64,000 nucleotides of DNA from Christiangramia sabulilitoris (GCF_007050985.1 NZ_VHSF01000002.1:682001-746000); one strand, 5' to 3'; numbered from the stretch's first letter, positions 45,952-55,218 are shown. Notes: generated by a model not told the origin, from the sequence alone. Numbers and translations are program-made.

Positions 45952-47226
45952 ATGAATCAACCTCTTGCGGAGAGATTAAGACCAAAAACCCTGGATGACT
46001 ACCTTAGTCAATCACATTTAATTGGGGAAAACGGTGCCTTGCGGCAGCAGATAAAACAGGGCATTATTCCATCGATGATCTTTTGGGGACCTCCAGGTGT
46101 AGGCAAAACGACTTTGGCAAATATCATTGCAGCAGAATCTGGCAGACCTTTTTTTACCCTGAGCGCCATTAGCAGTGGCGTAAAGGACGTAAGAGAAGTT
46201 ATTGACAAAGCTAAAAAAAGCGATGGCCTTTTTACAACTAAGAGTCCTATTCTGTTTATAGACGAGATCCATAGATTTAGTAAATCCCAGCAGGATTCTT
46301 TGCTAGGTGCAGTTGAAAAAGGCTGGGTTACCCTAATTGGTGCTACCACAGAAAATCCCAGTTTCGAAGTGATCTCTGCACTCCTCTCCAGATGCCAGGT
46401 ATATATCTTAAAACCCTTTGCTAAAGATGACCTTGTTGCTCTACTAAAAAGAGCAATGCAAGAGGATAAGATCATAGCAGCCAAAAATGTAAAGCTTACC
46501 GAAACCGAGGCCCTGCTTAGATTAAGCGGAGGAGATGCCCGGAAGCTTCTCAATATTTTTGAACTTTTGGTTACCTCAGAAGAGAAAAATGTAGAGATCA
46601 CTAATAAGCTGGTTCTATCCAAAGTTCAGCAGAATACTGTTCTCTACGATAAAACGGGGGAACAGCATTATGATATCATTTCAGCATTTATAAAATCCAT
46701 CCGCGGAAGTGATCCAAATGCAGCTGTTTATTGGCTTGCCAGGATGATTGAGGGAGGTGAGGATGTGAAATTCATTGCGAGAAGGCTTTTGATCCTGGCC
46801 AGTGAAGATATTGGCAATGCTAACCCTACTGCGCTGGTAATCGCCAATAATTCATTCCAGGCGGTAACTACGATTGGTTATCCTGAAGCCAGGATAATTT
46901 TAAGCCAATGTGTTACCTACTTAGCAACCTCTCCTAAAAGTAATGCCTCCTACAAGGCGATTAATGAGGCTCAGCAACTGGTAAAGAAAACTGGTAATCT
47001 TTCTGTACCCCTTTCTATTCGAAATGCTCCTACCAAATTAATGAAAGATATTGGCTACGGTCAGAATTATAAATATGCCCATAATCATGAGGGGAATTTC
47101 GTGGAAGCAGAATTCCTGCCAGATGAGATAAAGAATACTACTTTATATAACCCCGGGAATAACCAGAGAGAAAATGCCCAAAGGGAATTTCTCAAAAAAA
47201 GATGGAAAACCAAATATGACTATTAA
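45952..47226 (+). CDS. rarA: Replication-associated recombination protein A (RarA/MgsA), AAA+ ATPase
   Basis: Clamp-loader-like ATPase that acts at stalled replication forks. 424 residues: Walker A GPPGVGKT at 46-53, Walker B LFIDEIHRF at 101-109, sensor 1 GATTENPSFE at 130-139, arginine finger region LLSRCQVY, then the tetramerisation domain with SIRGSDPNAAVYWLARMIEGGED and the C-terminal YGQNYKYAHNHEGNF, all family signatures. It diverges from the rhomboid gene with only 13 bases between the predicted starts and overlaps the end of the next, convergent gene by four bases. Confidence 0.96.
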   Translation: MNQPLAERLRPKTLDDYLSQSHLIGENGALRQQIKQGIIPSMIFWGPPGVGKTTLANIIAAESGRPFFTLSAISSGVKDVREVIDKAKKSDGLFTTKSPILFIDEIHRFSKSQQDSLLGAVEKGWVTLIGATTENPSFEVISALLSRCQVYILKPFAKDDLVALLKRAMQEDKIIAAKNVKLTETEALLRLSGGDARKLLNIFELLVTSEEKNVEITNKLVLSKVQQNTVLYDKTGEQHYDIISAFIKSIRGSDPNAAVYWLARMIEGGEDVKFIARRLLILASEDIGNANPTALVIANNSFQAVTTIGYPEARIILSQCVTYLATSPKSNASYKAINEAQQLVKKTGNLSVPLSIRNAPTKLMKDIGYGQNYKYAHNHEGNFVEAEFLPDEIKNTTLYNPGNNQRENAQREFLKKRWKTKYDY

Positions 47227-48047
47227 TCCAGGCGTGTATATTTCAAGCTAATCTTTTTGCCCGAAGATTGATCCAGATACTCCACGACCAGATCATTATC
47301 ACTGTCGAAATAAGCAATGCCCTGTTTAGTTAGTGAATTATAAATAAAACTATCTTCCTTAGCGGTTCTAGTTAATATGGCAATAGGCTCTGTGGCATCT
47401 TGCTGAAACAAATTGAAACCTTCAGCCGTCTCTACTAACAAAAACTTTTTACCCTCAAAATTGAAGTTCAAATCTTTATTTGTCGGTTGGGCAGTAGCAG
47501 AAACCTGAGCAGCGTTTTGGGTTTCACCGGCTTTGCTTTCTTCGGTTTTAGGGATACCGGTTATAATAACTTCTGCCGGCTTATTTTCTTTGACTTCTGT
47601 CTCTGCCGTTAGATCTGAGGCTTCGTAATGATACTCTAATTTTTTCACAGAGTTGAATGCATCTCTTAAAGCCTCCTTATAAGCCGCCTTATATTCTTTT
47701 TCACGGCTTCTTCCCTCCTCGCTTCGAAATACAACCTGCCCCTTGCAGTTCGTTAGCTCTATTACCAGTTTTGTAACGAACATACCAGAATTGTTCCTTA
47801 CCCCCGCGTTTAATCCAAGACAGGGGTCGAGGTTTAAATCCTGTGGCTCACGCTCATTTCTCATTAGAGTATTAAAGCCTTCCTGCTCCAATAGAAATTT
47901 CAACATAGAATTTAATTGATACTCATTTACCTCATTGGTAAACTCAAAGATCTCCGGCACCAGTACATATTTATACTGATTAATATTTTGAGCTGAAGAA
48001 AACATCAGTCCTCCAAAAATTAAAATAATGGTTAAAAGCTTTTTCAT
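47223..48047 (-). CDS. Conserved secreted protein of unknown function
   Basis: I do not recognise a named domain. 274 residues with signal peptide MKKLLTIILIFGGLMFSSAQ. The N-terminal half (about 21-140) looks like a folded alpha/beta domain with YKYVLVPEIFEFTNEVNEY, FLLEQEGFNTLM and a Cys pair region (DPCLGL, LTNCKGQ). A low-complexity Glu/Thr/Ala linker (about 145-195) separates it from a beta-rich C-terminal part (KKFLLVETAEGFNLFQQ; KQGIAYFDSDNDLVVEYL). Its start overlaps the end of the DUF5723 gene by four bases, so it is the last gene of a three-gene envelope operon. Confidence 0.7.
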   Translation of the reverse strand: MKKLLTIILIFGGLMFSSAQNINQYKYVLVPEIFEFTNEVNEYQLNSMLKFLLEQEGFNTLMRNEREPQDLNLDPCLGLNAGVRNNSGMFVTKLVIELTNCKGQVVFRSEEGRSREKEYKAAYKEALRDAFNSVKKLEYHYEASDLTAETEVKENKPAEVIITGIPKTEESKAGETQNAAQVSATAQPTNKDLNFNFEGKKFLLVETAEGFNLFQQDATEPIAILTRTAKEDSFIYNSLTKQGIAYFDSDNDLVVEYLDQSSGKKISLKYTRLD

Positions 48048-49453
48048 AAGTCTTTGAAAATAAATTGCATTCCTAATTGCAGCGAAGCACTGTTCGCTTT
48101 TGCTAAATTGGTATATCCAAGAATATCATTTGCTGCAAGATAAATATTAAAATTTTTAATTCTTGAAGACATCATAAATCCTAACTTGGTAAGGCTAAAT
48201 TCATCCACGGCATAAGCAACTCTGAATCTCAATCTGTCAGTCACCTTTCGATCCCAGTAAGCTGTAACGCCATAAGTAGGCCCCTTAGGTCGGTTAACCC
48301 CGGAAAATAACATTCCGAAAATATTCATGAAACGGGGCTTTTTACTTATTAGGTAGTCACATGGCAGAATAGACATCCCGGTTCCAAACTGAAATGATGC
48401 ATTATACTTGAGCGGCCTCCAGGTGGTATATTCATTATTGGTAGTTTCCTCATTAAGGTTACGATCCACCCTTTCCTCGAAAATATCCCAGTATGGAATA
48501 GTCGCTTCATTACCATCAAGTTCAGGAAACAAGGGAGTCAAACCATTTGTTTCAAAGCTTCCGAAGTAATTATAGTTCTCCACATCTTTCTGGTGAAACA
48601 TTAAGCCCAGGTCCTGAATAGAAGCCCCTACAGATAACTGGTTGGTGACCCTGTAATTAAAACCGATATCTGCACCTACTCCAATATTCTGCCCTAAAAG
48701 AGATCTGCTCATAAGTTCAGCCACTGCTTCATCTACGGTCATACCCTCCTCATCTCTCAAAGAGGCAAAGCCGGAAGTATTTACATTTACATTCAACCCC
48801 CTTACCTCATGTCTGTAAAAATTAGGTCCACCGGGAGTGGAAACGGTCCTGAACACCCCTTCATTACCAGTACTTTCAGCATTGAAGATGCCGGAATATA
48901 TTTTCAGCCTGCCCCCAACCGTAAGTTTAGCGTCGAATTTATAATTCAATCCGGCGTGATAAACGGCGAGTAATTCTCCCGTAAAACTAACATCTGAAAA
49001 GTTAAAATCCTGGTCGATATAATCTGCATTTCCTTCGAAAGCCAGTACCGCCGGATCTTTTGGGAAATAAGCAAACACATCTGCCTCCTGATAGATTCCT
49101 GCGGAGAAATAAATCCTGTCACTCAATTTCCACCCCATGGAAAGAATTTCGAGCTGCTGATTTACAGAAAAATAATCTCCGGCGGTTATATCGCGCATAA
49201 CCCTGCGAACACGGTCATTAATATCTGTATTCTCATCGGCGAAAATATCATAAGCACTTACCCCAGTGGAGCCGGCAAAAAAATGAATTTGTGAAAAGAA
49301 GGGCACCCCGAAATGCCTTGTAAAATCTATGCGGGTACCTGGATTTTGCATTAAGGCCTGCGGAAGGTCATCTACACCATATAACAACGGTCTGTTCTGG
49401 CAGAAGCCATTGAGGGAAAACAGCAGAAATAAGATTGGGGCAAACTTCCACAT
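48044..49453 (-). CDS. DUF5723 family outer-membrane beta-barrel protein
   Basis: 469 residues with signal peptide (FLLFSLNGFCQ, cleavage near 19). The body reads as a long series of amphipathic beta strands with the family-like opening LPQALMQNPGTRIDF, FFSQIHFFAGSTGVSAYD and later LSVGASIQDLGLMF, PKGPTYGVTAYWDRKVTDRLRFRVAYAVD, ending in LQLGMQFIFKDL with a terminal aromatic, as expected of an outer-membrane barrel. It resembles the DUF5723 proteins of Bacteroidota; function unknown. It lies one base after the lipoprotein gene and overlaps the next by four bases. Confidence 0.72.
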   Translation of the reverse strand: MWKFAPILFLLFSLNGFCQNRPLLYGVDDLPQALMQNPGTRIDFTRHFGVPFFSQIHFFAGSTGVSAYDIFADENTDINDRVRRVMRDITAGDYFSVNQQLEILSMGWKLSDRIYFSAGIYQEADVFAYFPKDPAVLAFEGNADYIDQDFNFSDVSFTGELLAVYHAGLNYKFDAKLTVGGRLKIYSGIFNAESTGNEGVFRTVSTPGGPNFYRHEVRGLNVNVNTSGFASLRDEEGMTVDEAVAELMSRSLLGQNIGVGADIGFNYRVTNQLSVGASIQDLGLMFHQKDVENYNYFGSFETNGLTPLFPELDGNEATIPYWDIFEERVDRNLNEETTNNEYTTWRPLKYNASFQFGTGMSILPCDYLISKKPRFMNIFGMLFSGVNRPKGPTYGVTAYWDRKVTDRLRFRVAYAVDEFSLTKLGFMMSSRIKNFNIYLAANDILGYTNLAKANSASLQLGMQFIFKDL

Positions 49454-49454
49454 T

Positions 49455-50006
49455 TTAAAACTCGAACCTGAACAATCCTTTGGACATAAATTTTAAATTA
49501 CCCTGGAGTTTTTCGTCTCCACCTATCACCTCATGATCTATAACCATTTGAATAGATCTTCTCATTTTTTGTATTTCATCGCCCTCTAATACCCGCAGAG
49601 TGTCTATTACGGCAGGGGAACCTTCAAATCCCTCAGGAATGGTATAAATCACATTAAATTGATTTCGGCCATTTTTATCAAGGAAACGTATATTGGTGTT
49701 TATCTCGTAGGGAAAAACATTTTCGTGTTTAAATCTTAAAGCTGCATAGACCAGTCCATCCTGTATATAATCATCATCTAAAAACTCCAGTCTAACCGTA
49801 TCACGAATTGCGGGGGTATAAGCACTTGTTTCTGAATCCAGAAAATCTAATTCGTTTAGCTTATAATAAAGAAGGTCGACTTCAAGATCTGGCTCCATGC
49901 TCAGATTTTCGGCCTGGCTAAAGTCCACATCCTTAAAGCAGGAAGTTAACAGGAAACTAAACAGAAATCCTGAAAAAATTAATTGTATGAACTTTTTATT
50001 ATACAC
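49455..50006 (-). CDS. Small lipoprotein of unknown function
   Basis: 183 residues from a GTG start; lipoprotein signal FLFSFLLTSC with lipid Cys at about 23, then FKDVDFSQAENLSMEPDLEVDLLYYKL. The rest looks like a single beta-sandwich (AALRFKHENVFPYEINTNIRFLDKNG; LKFMSKGLFRFEF). No domain recognised. As first gene of the operon with the DUF5723 barrel and the secreted protein it probably forms an envelope complex with them. The start codon is the only one that keeps the full signal peptide. Confidence 0.65.
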   Translation of the reverse strand: MYNKKFIQLIFSGFLFSFLLTSCFKDVDFSQAENLSMEPDLEVDLLYYKLNELDFLDSETSAYTPAIRDTVRLEFLDDDYIQDGLVYAALRFKHENVFPYEINTNIRFLDKNGRNQFNVIYTIPEGFEGSPAVIDTLRVLEGDEIQKMRRSIQMVIDHEVIGGDEKLQGNLKFMSKGLFRFEF

Positions 50007-50045
50007 CTGGAAGTGATTTTTCGCGAAAATACCTATAATCTACTT

Positions 50046-50735
50046 CTATAAATAATTTAAAACTTCTTTTAACTTTTCAATTTTAGGATGTTGACCTTGA
50101 GAGGATTGCCCATAAGAATCAATATGGATTACCTTCAAACCATAATTATAAGCCCCAATGATATCTGCTTCGATATTATCTCCTATCATTACCGACTTCT
50201 CCACCAGTGCATTGCTCTTTTTCAGGGCCATCTCAAATATCTGTGGATGGGGTTTTTTCACCCCGGCTTCTTCAGAAGTGGTTATAGTCTGGAAAAATTC
50301 ATGAATACCTGAAGCTTCCATTTTCTTTTGTTGAATTTCTTCGAAGCCATTGGTAATAATATGCAGTCTATATTTGTCCTTTAATTTCAATAACAGCTCC
50401 ATGCTACCTTCAAGCAGATGATTATTTTTTGGTAAATACTCTATATATTTATCGGCTATTAAATTTATAGTAGAGTCAACCGTATTAAAATTTAGAACGT
50501 CAAAACTATCTTTTAGACGACCGTACCGCAAGGCTTCTTTACTAATTGCATTATTTCTGTAAAGCTCCCAGTATTTAAAATTAATAGGCAGATATACCTC
50601 GAGAAAATCATCAAGGTTCAAATTAAGATTCTCATCTTCAAATATTTCCTGAAAAGCAAGTGCTGAATTCTTATCAAAATCCCATAAGGTATGATCTAAA
50701 TCAAAAAACACATGCTCTATATTATTCAATCTCAT
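50046..50735 (-). CDS. yjjG: YjjG-type HAD nucleotidase
   Basis: HAD-superfamily phosphatase that hydrolyses non-canonical pyrimidine nucleoside monophosphates. 229 residues: motif I FFDLDHTLWDF with Asp12 and Asp14, the helical cap (AFQEIFEDENL, PINFKYWELYRNNAISKEALRYGR), motif II HIITNGFEEIQ, motif III Lys in GVKKPHPQIF, and motif IV MIGDNIEADIIGAYNYG. It overlaps the end of the deacetylase-like gene upstream by 14 bases, so the two are translationally linked. Confidence 0.85.
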   Translation of the reverse strand: MRLNNIEHVFFDLDHTLWDFDKNSALAFQEIFEDENLNLNLDDFLEVYLPINFKYWELYRNNAISKEALRYGRLKDSFDVLNFNTVDSTINLIADKYIEYLPKNNHLLEGSMELLLKLKDKYRLHIITNGFEEIQQKKMEASGIHEFFQTITTSEEAGVKKPHPQIFEMALKKSNALVEKSVMIGDNIEADIIGAYNYGLKVIHIDSYGQSSQGQHPKIEKLKEVLNYL

Positions 50736-52011
50736 GTATCTGTTTTAAAAGCTTGTAATTATAATCTTTGTCTGAATATCTGGAAAAATCCTGATTTTCG
50801 AAAACTGCCCGGAACATACCCTTCACATCCTTTACCTCAGCCAGCATGCGGTGTAAATCCTCTTCCAGCTTATTTTTTGACATTTTCCCAATGGCATTAG
50901 AACTGAAAGCATATGGATGCACCTTCAATGGAGTGGTAACTTCCATATTAATATCATAGAACAGATAAGGCGTGCAGGTTCCCGATCTAAATCCAGGTAC
51001 ATCGGGATATCCCATCGAATGATCATTATTTATTTCCAGCTCGGTTAGATTATTATACTGGTCTGGTAAACGTAAATTATATTTAAAGTTCATCACATTT
51101 TCTACAGGGCTATGGATTATTTCCTCCATTCTTAGTTTTTCCTTACGTAAAGTCTGGATTTCCTCAGTAGCATAAAAGCCTAACAATAAACCTACTTTAG
51201 CGTAATCTGCCACAGATTTTATCACCGCCCTGTGCGGTATCCTGTTATGGCTTATATTCCGGTCATGTATTGAAAAGTCACTTAACTGAAACATAAAGAG
51301 CATATAGACCTTATGTTGTTTTATTAATTTGATAAGATCATCAAAGACATCATGAGGATCTTTTGTGAGCCTCATCCAGATCTTTAATCTATCTATAACC
51401 TTACCCAGATTTAAATGGAAAAAATCTGACATAAGCCCAATGAAGCTTCTTAAAAATCCCTTATTTCTAAAAATGAAAGTGTTTTCTGAAGCTATTATGG
51501 TTCCTGTTTTGAACCTTCTTTCCTTGTATTCCAGATTCGGAAATCTTGATAGTAAAATATCCCGGAATTTGATTGCCCATATATCCACGACCGGCTTATG
51601 CAAAAAGCTTTCCTGATAAGCGAGACTTTCGGCTGCAGGAAACCTACCCTCTGCATCTTTGACATGAGGCAAATATTCCTCATATCTGCTTAATAAGTAG
51701 AAAGAAGCGGCAAAAATATCGAAAGGTAGATCGCTGGCTTCGGGAAGCTGAAAAAAGCATATAGTATCTTCCCAGGGTTGTACCTTTATCTCCAATTCAG
51801 AAAACCCCTGTTCCATTAAGAGATCCACCTTTTGTATAAAGAACTCATTCCCCAGAGACTGCCGGCCGTAAGAAAGCTTGGCGCCATCGTGGGCGATAAA
51901 TTCTTCAATTTTAGAGGTGAATTTAATTGGAATTCCTAAAATATGTGTACAAATATGCTTGAACACATAAACGATCCTTGGGGTGACTTTTTGAGTGTAG
52001 ATCAATAACAT
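50722..52011 (-). CDS. Polysaccharide deacetylase-like protein, catalytic motifs apparently lost
   Basis: 429 residues from ATG 52011 (a TTG three codons earlier is an alternative). The N-terminal 160 residues and the C-terminal part follow a Bacteroidota polysaccharide deacetylase group: FDIFAASFYLLSRYEEYLP, FHKP-like FLHKPVVDIWA, KDPHDVFDDLIKLIKQHKVYMLFMFQLSDFSIHDRNISH, DHSMGYPDVPGFRSGTCTPYLFYD. But the places where I expect the metal/catalytic Asp-Val-Asp (TIIASEN at 171-177), the His of GIHPS (GLLLGFYA at 274-281) and the RQHFL motif (VMNFKYNL at 306-313) are all changed. It may be a non-catalytic binding protein. It starts two bases after radC ends and overlaps yjjG by 14 bases. Confidence 0.7.
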   Translation of the reverse strand: MLLIYTQKVTPRIVYVFKHICTHILGIPIKFTSKIEEFIAHDGAKLSYGRQSLGNEFFIQKVDLLMEQGFSELEIKVQPWEDTICFFQLPEASDLPFDIFAASFYLLSRYEEYLPHVKDAEGRFPAAESLAYQESFLHKPVVDIWAIKFRDILLSRFPNLEYKERRFKTGTIIASENTFIFRNKGFLRSFIGLMSDFFHLNLGKVIDRLKIWMRLTKDPHDVFDDLIKLIKQHKVYMLFMFQLSDFSIHDRNISHNRIPHRAVIKSVADYAKVGLLLGFYATEEIQTLRKEKLRMEEIIHSPVENVMNFKYNLRLPDQYNNLTELEINNDHSMGYPDVPGFRSGTCTPYLFYDINMEVTTPLKVHPYAFSSNAIGKMSKNKLEEDLHRMLAEVKDVKGMFRAVFENQDFSRYSDKDYNYKLLKQIHEIE

Positions 52012-52022
52012 TAAAAGCAATC

Positions 52023-52721
52023 TTAGAGCATACCTTCATCGGCAAAGCTAAGGTATGATTTTTCGGTAACAATAATATGATCAAGCACTTTGATATCGAG
52101 ACTTTCAGCCGCAGTTTTTAGTTTATTAGTCAATTGTTTATCTGCCTCACTCGCCTTAAGATTCCCTGATGGATGATTATGTGCCAGAATTATTGAAACC
52201 GCGCCAACCTCGAGAGCTTTCTTTAAAGTTATCCTAACATCAACCAGTGTGCCGGTGATCCCACCTTTACTAATCTGGAATTTTTCGATCACCTTATTAC
52301 TATTATTAAGATATATGATCCAGAATTCTTCATGTCCCAATTCGCCAATAATAGGCTGCATGATTTCAAAAACAGAATTACTGGAACTAATCTTTTTTTG
52401 CTCCAGGGCTTCTTCCAGTCTTCTTCTGCGGCCAAGTTCAAGTGCAGCGGCGATCGAGACAGCTTTTGCCGGCCCTATGCCCTTAAAAGTACATAATTGA
52501 GAAATGGAAAGTTTTCCGAGATCGCTCAAATTATTATTCGTAGATGACAGGATTCTTTTGGCAAGTTCTACGGCACTCTCATTTTTACTTCCAGACCCGA
52601 GAAGGATAGCAATTAATTCTGAATCACTTAAACTAAGTTTTCCTTTTTGAAGTAATTTTTCTCGTGGCCTGTCATCCTCGGCCCATTTTCTAATACTCAG
52701 GAAATTGTTTTCATTTTTCAT
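52023..52721 (-). CDS. radC: RadC family JAB/MPN domain protein
   Basis: 232 residues. N-terminal helix-hairpin-helix region (FKGIGPAKAVSIAAALELGRR at 79-99) and a C-terminal JAB/MPN metalloprotease-like domain with the complete zinc motif: His181, His183, Ser185 in AHNHPSGN and Asp194. The family was once linked to DNA repair; its biochemical role is unsettled. Full-length. It starts an apparent operon with the deacetylase-like gene and yjjG. Confidence 0.92.
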   Translation of the reverse strand: MKNENNFLSIRKWAEDDRPREKLLQKGKLSLSDSELIAILLGSGSKNESAVELAKRILSSTNNNLSDLGKLSISQLCTFKGIGPAKAVSIAAALELGRRRRLEEALEQKKISSSNSVFEIMQPIIGELGHEEFWIIYLNNSNKVIEKFQISKGGITGTLVDVRITLKKALEVGAVSIILAHNHPSGNLKASEADKQLTNKLKTAAESLDIKVLDHIIVTEKSYLSFADEGML

Positions 52722-52781
52722 CTTAAGCTAAAGATAAACAATGAAAACAGATATGCTTTATAATAATTGAAAATCAGTCGG

Positions 52782-54134
52782 TTAAATCAAATTTTTCAGC
52801 TCTTCAAAATTTAGCCCCCCATAATTACCACTGCTCATCATTAACAGGACAGAATTATCAAGATTCATTTCGTGAAGTTGGGCTTTAAATACGGCAGGGT
52901 TTACAAAAACCTTAAGGCCTTTTTTACCAAAAGCTTTTTCTATCTGCTCCTCAAAAATAGCATCCAGACCTTTACTGGCCAGTGCTTCTGGTGAATAAAA
53001 TACCACAGCTTCATCTGCTTTTTCAAGACTATGTTTATATTCCTGTAGAAACTCAGAATTGAGACTACTGTAGGTATGAAGCTCTAAACATGCTATTAAT
53101 TTTTTATGGCTGTATTGTTCCTTAACCGCGGCGGTAGTAGCTCTAACTTTGGAAGGGCTGTGGGCAAAATCCTTAAAAATAACCGTGGAATTTGATTCAG
53201 CTATTTTTTCAAGTCTCTTCGAGGCACCTTTAAAACTGGCAATTGCCTCATAAAAATCATCCTCATCTATTCCCATATGCTGGCATATCCATTTTGCCCC
53301 AGCCAGGTTGTTAAGATTATGCTTCCCGAAAATCTCCAGCGGAAGATCGCCTTCAGGAACTTCCAGAATCGTTTCTTCATTCTCTGTATGATAGTCTGGA
53401 GTACGATAAGGATGTTTTCTTATAGGATTTTCAGTAGCCTCAGCTAATTTTTTAACTTCAGGATCCTCCGCATTATAAACCAGAATCCCACCATTTACAA
53501 TAGATTCAATAAAGATCCTGAATTGTTCAAGGTAATTTTCATAGGTTGGAAAAACGTTGATATGATCCCAGGCGATCCCACTTAACAAAGCAATATTCGG
53601 CTGGTATAAATGAAATTTAGGTCTTCGGTCAATCGGTGAAGAAAGATATTCATCCCCCTCAATTACAATGAAGTCATTTTCTTCGGTTAGGTGCACGGGG
53701 TTATCAATTCCTTCAAGGGAAGCTCCTACCATATAATCAATATCCTTTTCCTGATATTGCATTACGTGCAATATCATTGAAGTTATACTGGTCTTCCCAT
53801 GAGAACCTCCTATTACTACCCGGGTCTTGTTCTTTGCCTGTTCAAACAAAAATTCAGGATAAGAATAGATCTTTATTCCCTTTTCCTGGGCGGCAAGAAG
53901 CTCAGGATTGTTAGCCCTGGCATGCATTCCCAGGATTACAGCATCGAGATCTTCCTTAATATTATCCTCATTCCAACCCATATTTTGAGGTAATAATCCA
54001 TGTTGTTCCAATCTGCTTCTTGAAGGCTCAAAAATAGCATCATCACTGCCGGTTATTATATATCCTTTTTGAGCTAAAGCGATTGCTAAACTATGCATGG
54101 CGCTGCCACCAATAGCAATGAAATGGATCTTCAT
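52782..54134 (-). CDS. mpl: Mur ligase, Mpl-like (UDP-MurNAc:tripeptide ligase of cell-wall recycling)
   Basis: ATP-dependent amide ligase attaching recycled peptide to UDP-N-acetylmuramate. 450 residues: Rossmann N-terminal domain (FIAIGGSAMHSLAIALAQKG; ITGSDDAIFEPSRSRLEQHG), P-loop GGSHGKTS at 109-116, the ATPase-domain segment VIEGDEYLSSP, HINVFPTYENY, and C-terminal KDFAHSPSKVRAT. The ANNPELLAAQEKGI and SRSRLE segments fit Mpl better than MurC, and at 450 residues it is the usual Mpl length. MurC remains the alternative. A -7 box sits 16 bases upstream (54151-54158). Confidence 0.82.
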   Translation of the reverse strand: MKIHFIAIGGSAMHSLAIALAQKGYIITGSDDAIFEPSRSRLEQHGLLPQNMGWNEDNIKEDLDAVILGMHARANNPELLAAQEKGIKIYSYPEFLFEQAKNKTRVVIGGSHGKTSITSMILHVMQYQEKDIDYMVGASLEGIDNPVHLTEENDFIVIEGDEYLSSPIDRRPKFHLYQPNIALLSGIAWDHINVFPTYENYLEQFRIFIESIVNGGILVYNAEDPEVKKLAEATENPIRKHPYRTPDYHTENEETILEVPEGDLPLEIFGKHNLNNLAGAKWICQHMGIDEDDFYEAIASFKGASKRLEKIAESNSTVIFKDFAHSPSKVRATTAAVKEQYSHKKLIACLELHTYSSLNSEFLQEYKHSLEKADEAVVFYSPEALASKGLDAIFEEQIEKAFGKKGLKVFVNPAVFKAQLHEMNLDNSVLLMMSSGNYGGLNFEELKNLI

Positions 54135-54150
54135 AGATTTATTTTTTTTG

Positions 54151-54158
54151 CAAATATA
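54151..54158 (-). promoter_or_regulatory. Candidate promoter -7 box of mpl
   Basis: TATATTTG on the minus strand, exact TAnnTTTG match, 16 bases before the ATG; the -33 element is not evident. Confidence 0.4.
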
Positions 54159-54183
54159 AGAGTTGGAGAAAGGATAAATTGAA

Positions 54184-55062
54184 TTAAAGCCGTTGAATTC
54201 TCTGCTTTTCGATCAGCGCCTTGTCAAATTCAGGATCATACTCAAGAGATTTATTGATAAGAATTAGTGCCTTTTCCTCATTTTTCTGCATCCTTTCTAT
54301 CTGAGCCAATCTGAAAAAAGCCCATGCCGGTGATTTGATGTCCAGATAGCTGTAATTATCAATATAATTTTTGAGAAATCTCGCTCCGTCCTCCAGCCTG
54401 ATCTCATAAATCGCAGATGCTTCTCCCAGCTCATAATTTAAATAATTCCTGCTAATATGCTCTGGGTTCCTGGAGGCTACAGCAATGGCCTCTTCATATT
54501 TCAATTTTGCCAGATCTTCATATTCCTGAACCTTGTATATATAAGCATCAGCCAAATGTGCATCTACCTCATTCAATCTATCCAGGTCTGATGCATAGCT
54601 TTTTGCCATGGATTCGCTTCCTCCCAGGAAGCCCGGGATTTGCATATAGAATTCGACCAATGCCCTGCGTGCTTCAAGATGCCCAGCATCAAGATCTGCA
54701 GCGTTTCTTAAATATTTTTTTACATCACCCAAAACCATGGCCGCCTCAATTTTAGAACCATAGTAAGCTTTCATTCCAAGAGCTCCACCTAACTTGAAAT
54801 TATACATAGCATTATCAGGATCTATTTCCACCAAAGTTTTATAATTTTTAATTGCCTCTTCCCAGTTTTTATTAAAGCTGGCGATATCTCCAAGATATTC
54901 CAGCGCCTGGGGATTATCTTTATGTTGAACAAAAATTTCTCTGGCTTCCTCAATTTCCCCACTTCTGAGTAACTTTTCACCGTTATTTATGGTCTTTTGT
55001 GCCATAGTATTTGTGGCAATTAGACCGAAAATCACCAGCAACCTTTGAAAGTTTATTAACAT
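54184..55062 (-). CDS. Secreted tetratricopeptide-repeat protein
   Basis: 292 residues with signal peptide (LLVIFGLIATNTMAQ, cleavage near 21). At least five TPR-type helix pairs: EKLLRSGEIEEAREIFVQH, ALEYLGDIASFNKNWEEAIKNYKTLVEIDPDNA, HLEARRALVEFYM, AYIYKVQEYEDLAKLKYEEAI, AFFRLAQIERMQKNEEKALILINKSLEYDPEF. Probably a periplasmic scaffold; partners unknown. It is divergent from the adhesin gene and upstream of mpl on the same strand, 49 bases away. Confidence 0.75.
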   Translation of the reverse strand: MLINFQRLLVIFGLIATNTMAQKTINNGEKLLRSGEIEEAREIFVQHKDNPQALEYLGDIASFNKNWEEAIKNYKTLVEIDPDNAMYNFKLGGALGMKAYYGSKIEAAMVLGDVKKYLRNAADLDAGHLEARRALVEFYMQIPGFLGGSESMAKSYASDLDRLNEVDAHLADAYIYKVQEYEDLAKLKYEEAIAVASRNPEHISRNYLNYELGEASAIYEIRLEDGARFLKNYIDNYSYLDIKSPAWAFFRLAQIERMQKNEEKALILINKSLEYDPEFDKALIEKQRIQRL

Positions 55063-55163
55063 AAATAAAAATTTTATAAATTTAGAATGCCCAAAGACTT
55101 GTTATTCAGGAAACTTAAGGCCCCCAGAGTTTAATGTTAAGATGTTTCTTAAAAGAACTCCGC

Positions 55164-55185
55164 ATATTAAATATTATTTTAATAT
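55164..55185. promoter_or_regulatory. AT-rich inverted repeat upstream of the adhesin gene
   Basis: Exact arms ATATTAAA (55164-55171) and TTTAATAT (55178-55185) with a six-base loop, in the spacer between divergent genes. Operator-like, but chance is plausible in such AT-rich DNA. Confidence 0.2.
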
Positions 55186-55218
55186 TTGTGCAACTTTTAA
55201 AGAGTTTTAACCTAATAC

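Noticed and set aside
46008-46622. A 204-codon open frame antisense to rarA
   Set aside because: rarA is a clear, complete AAA+ gene; the antisense frame has no recognisable feature and is a shadow.
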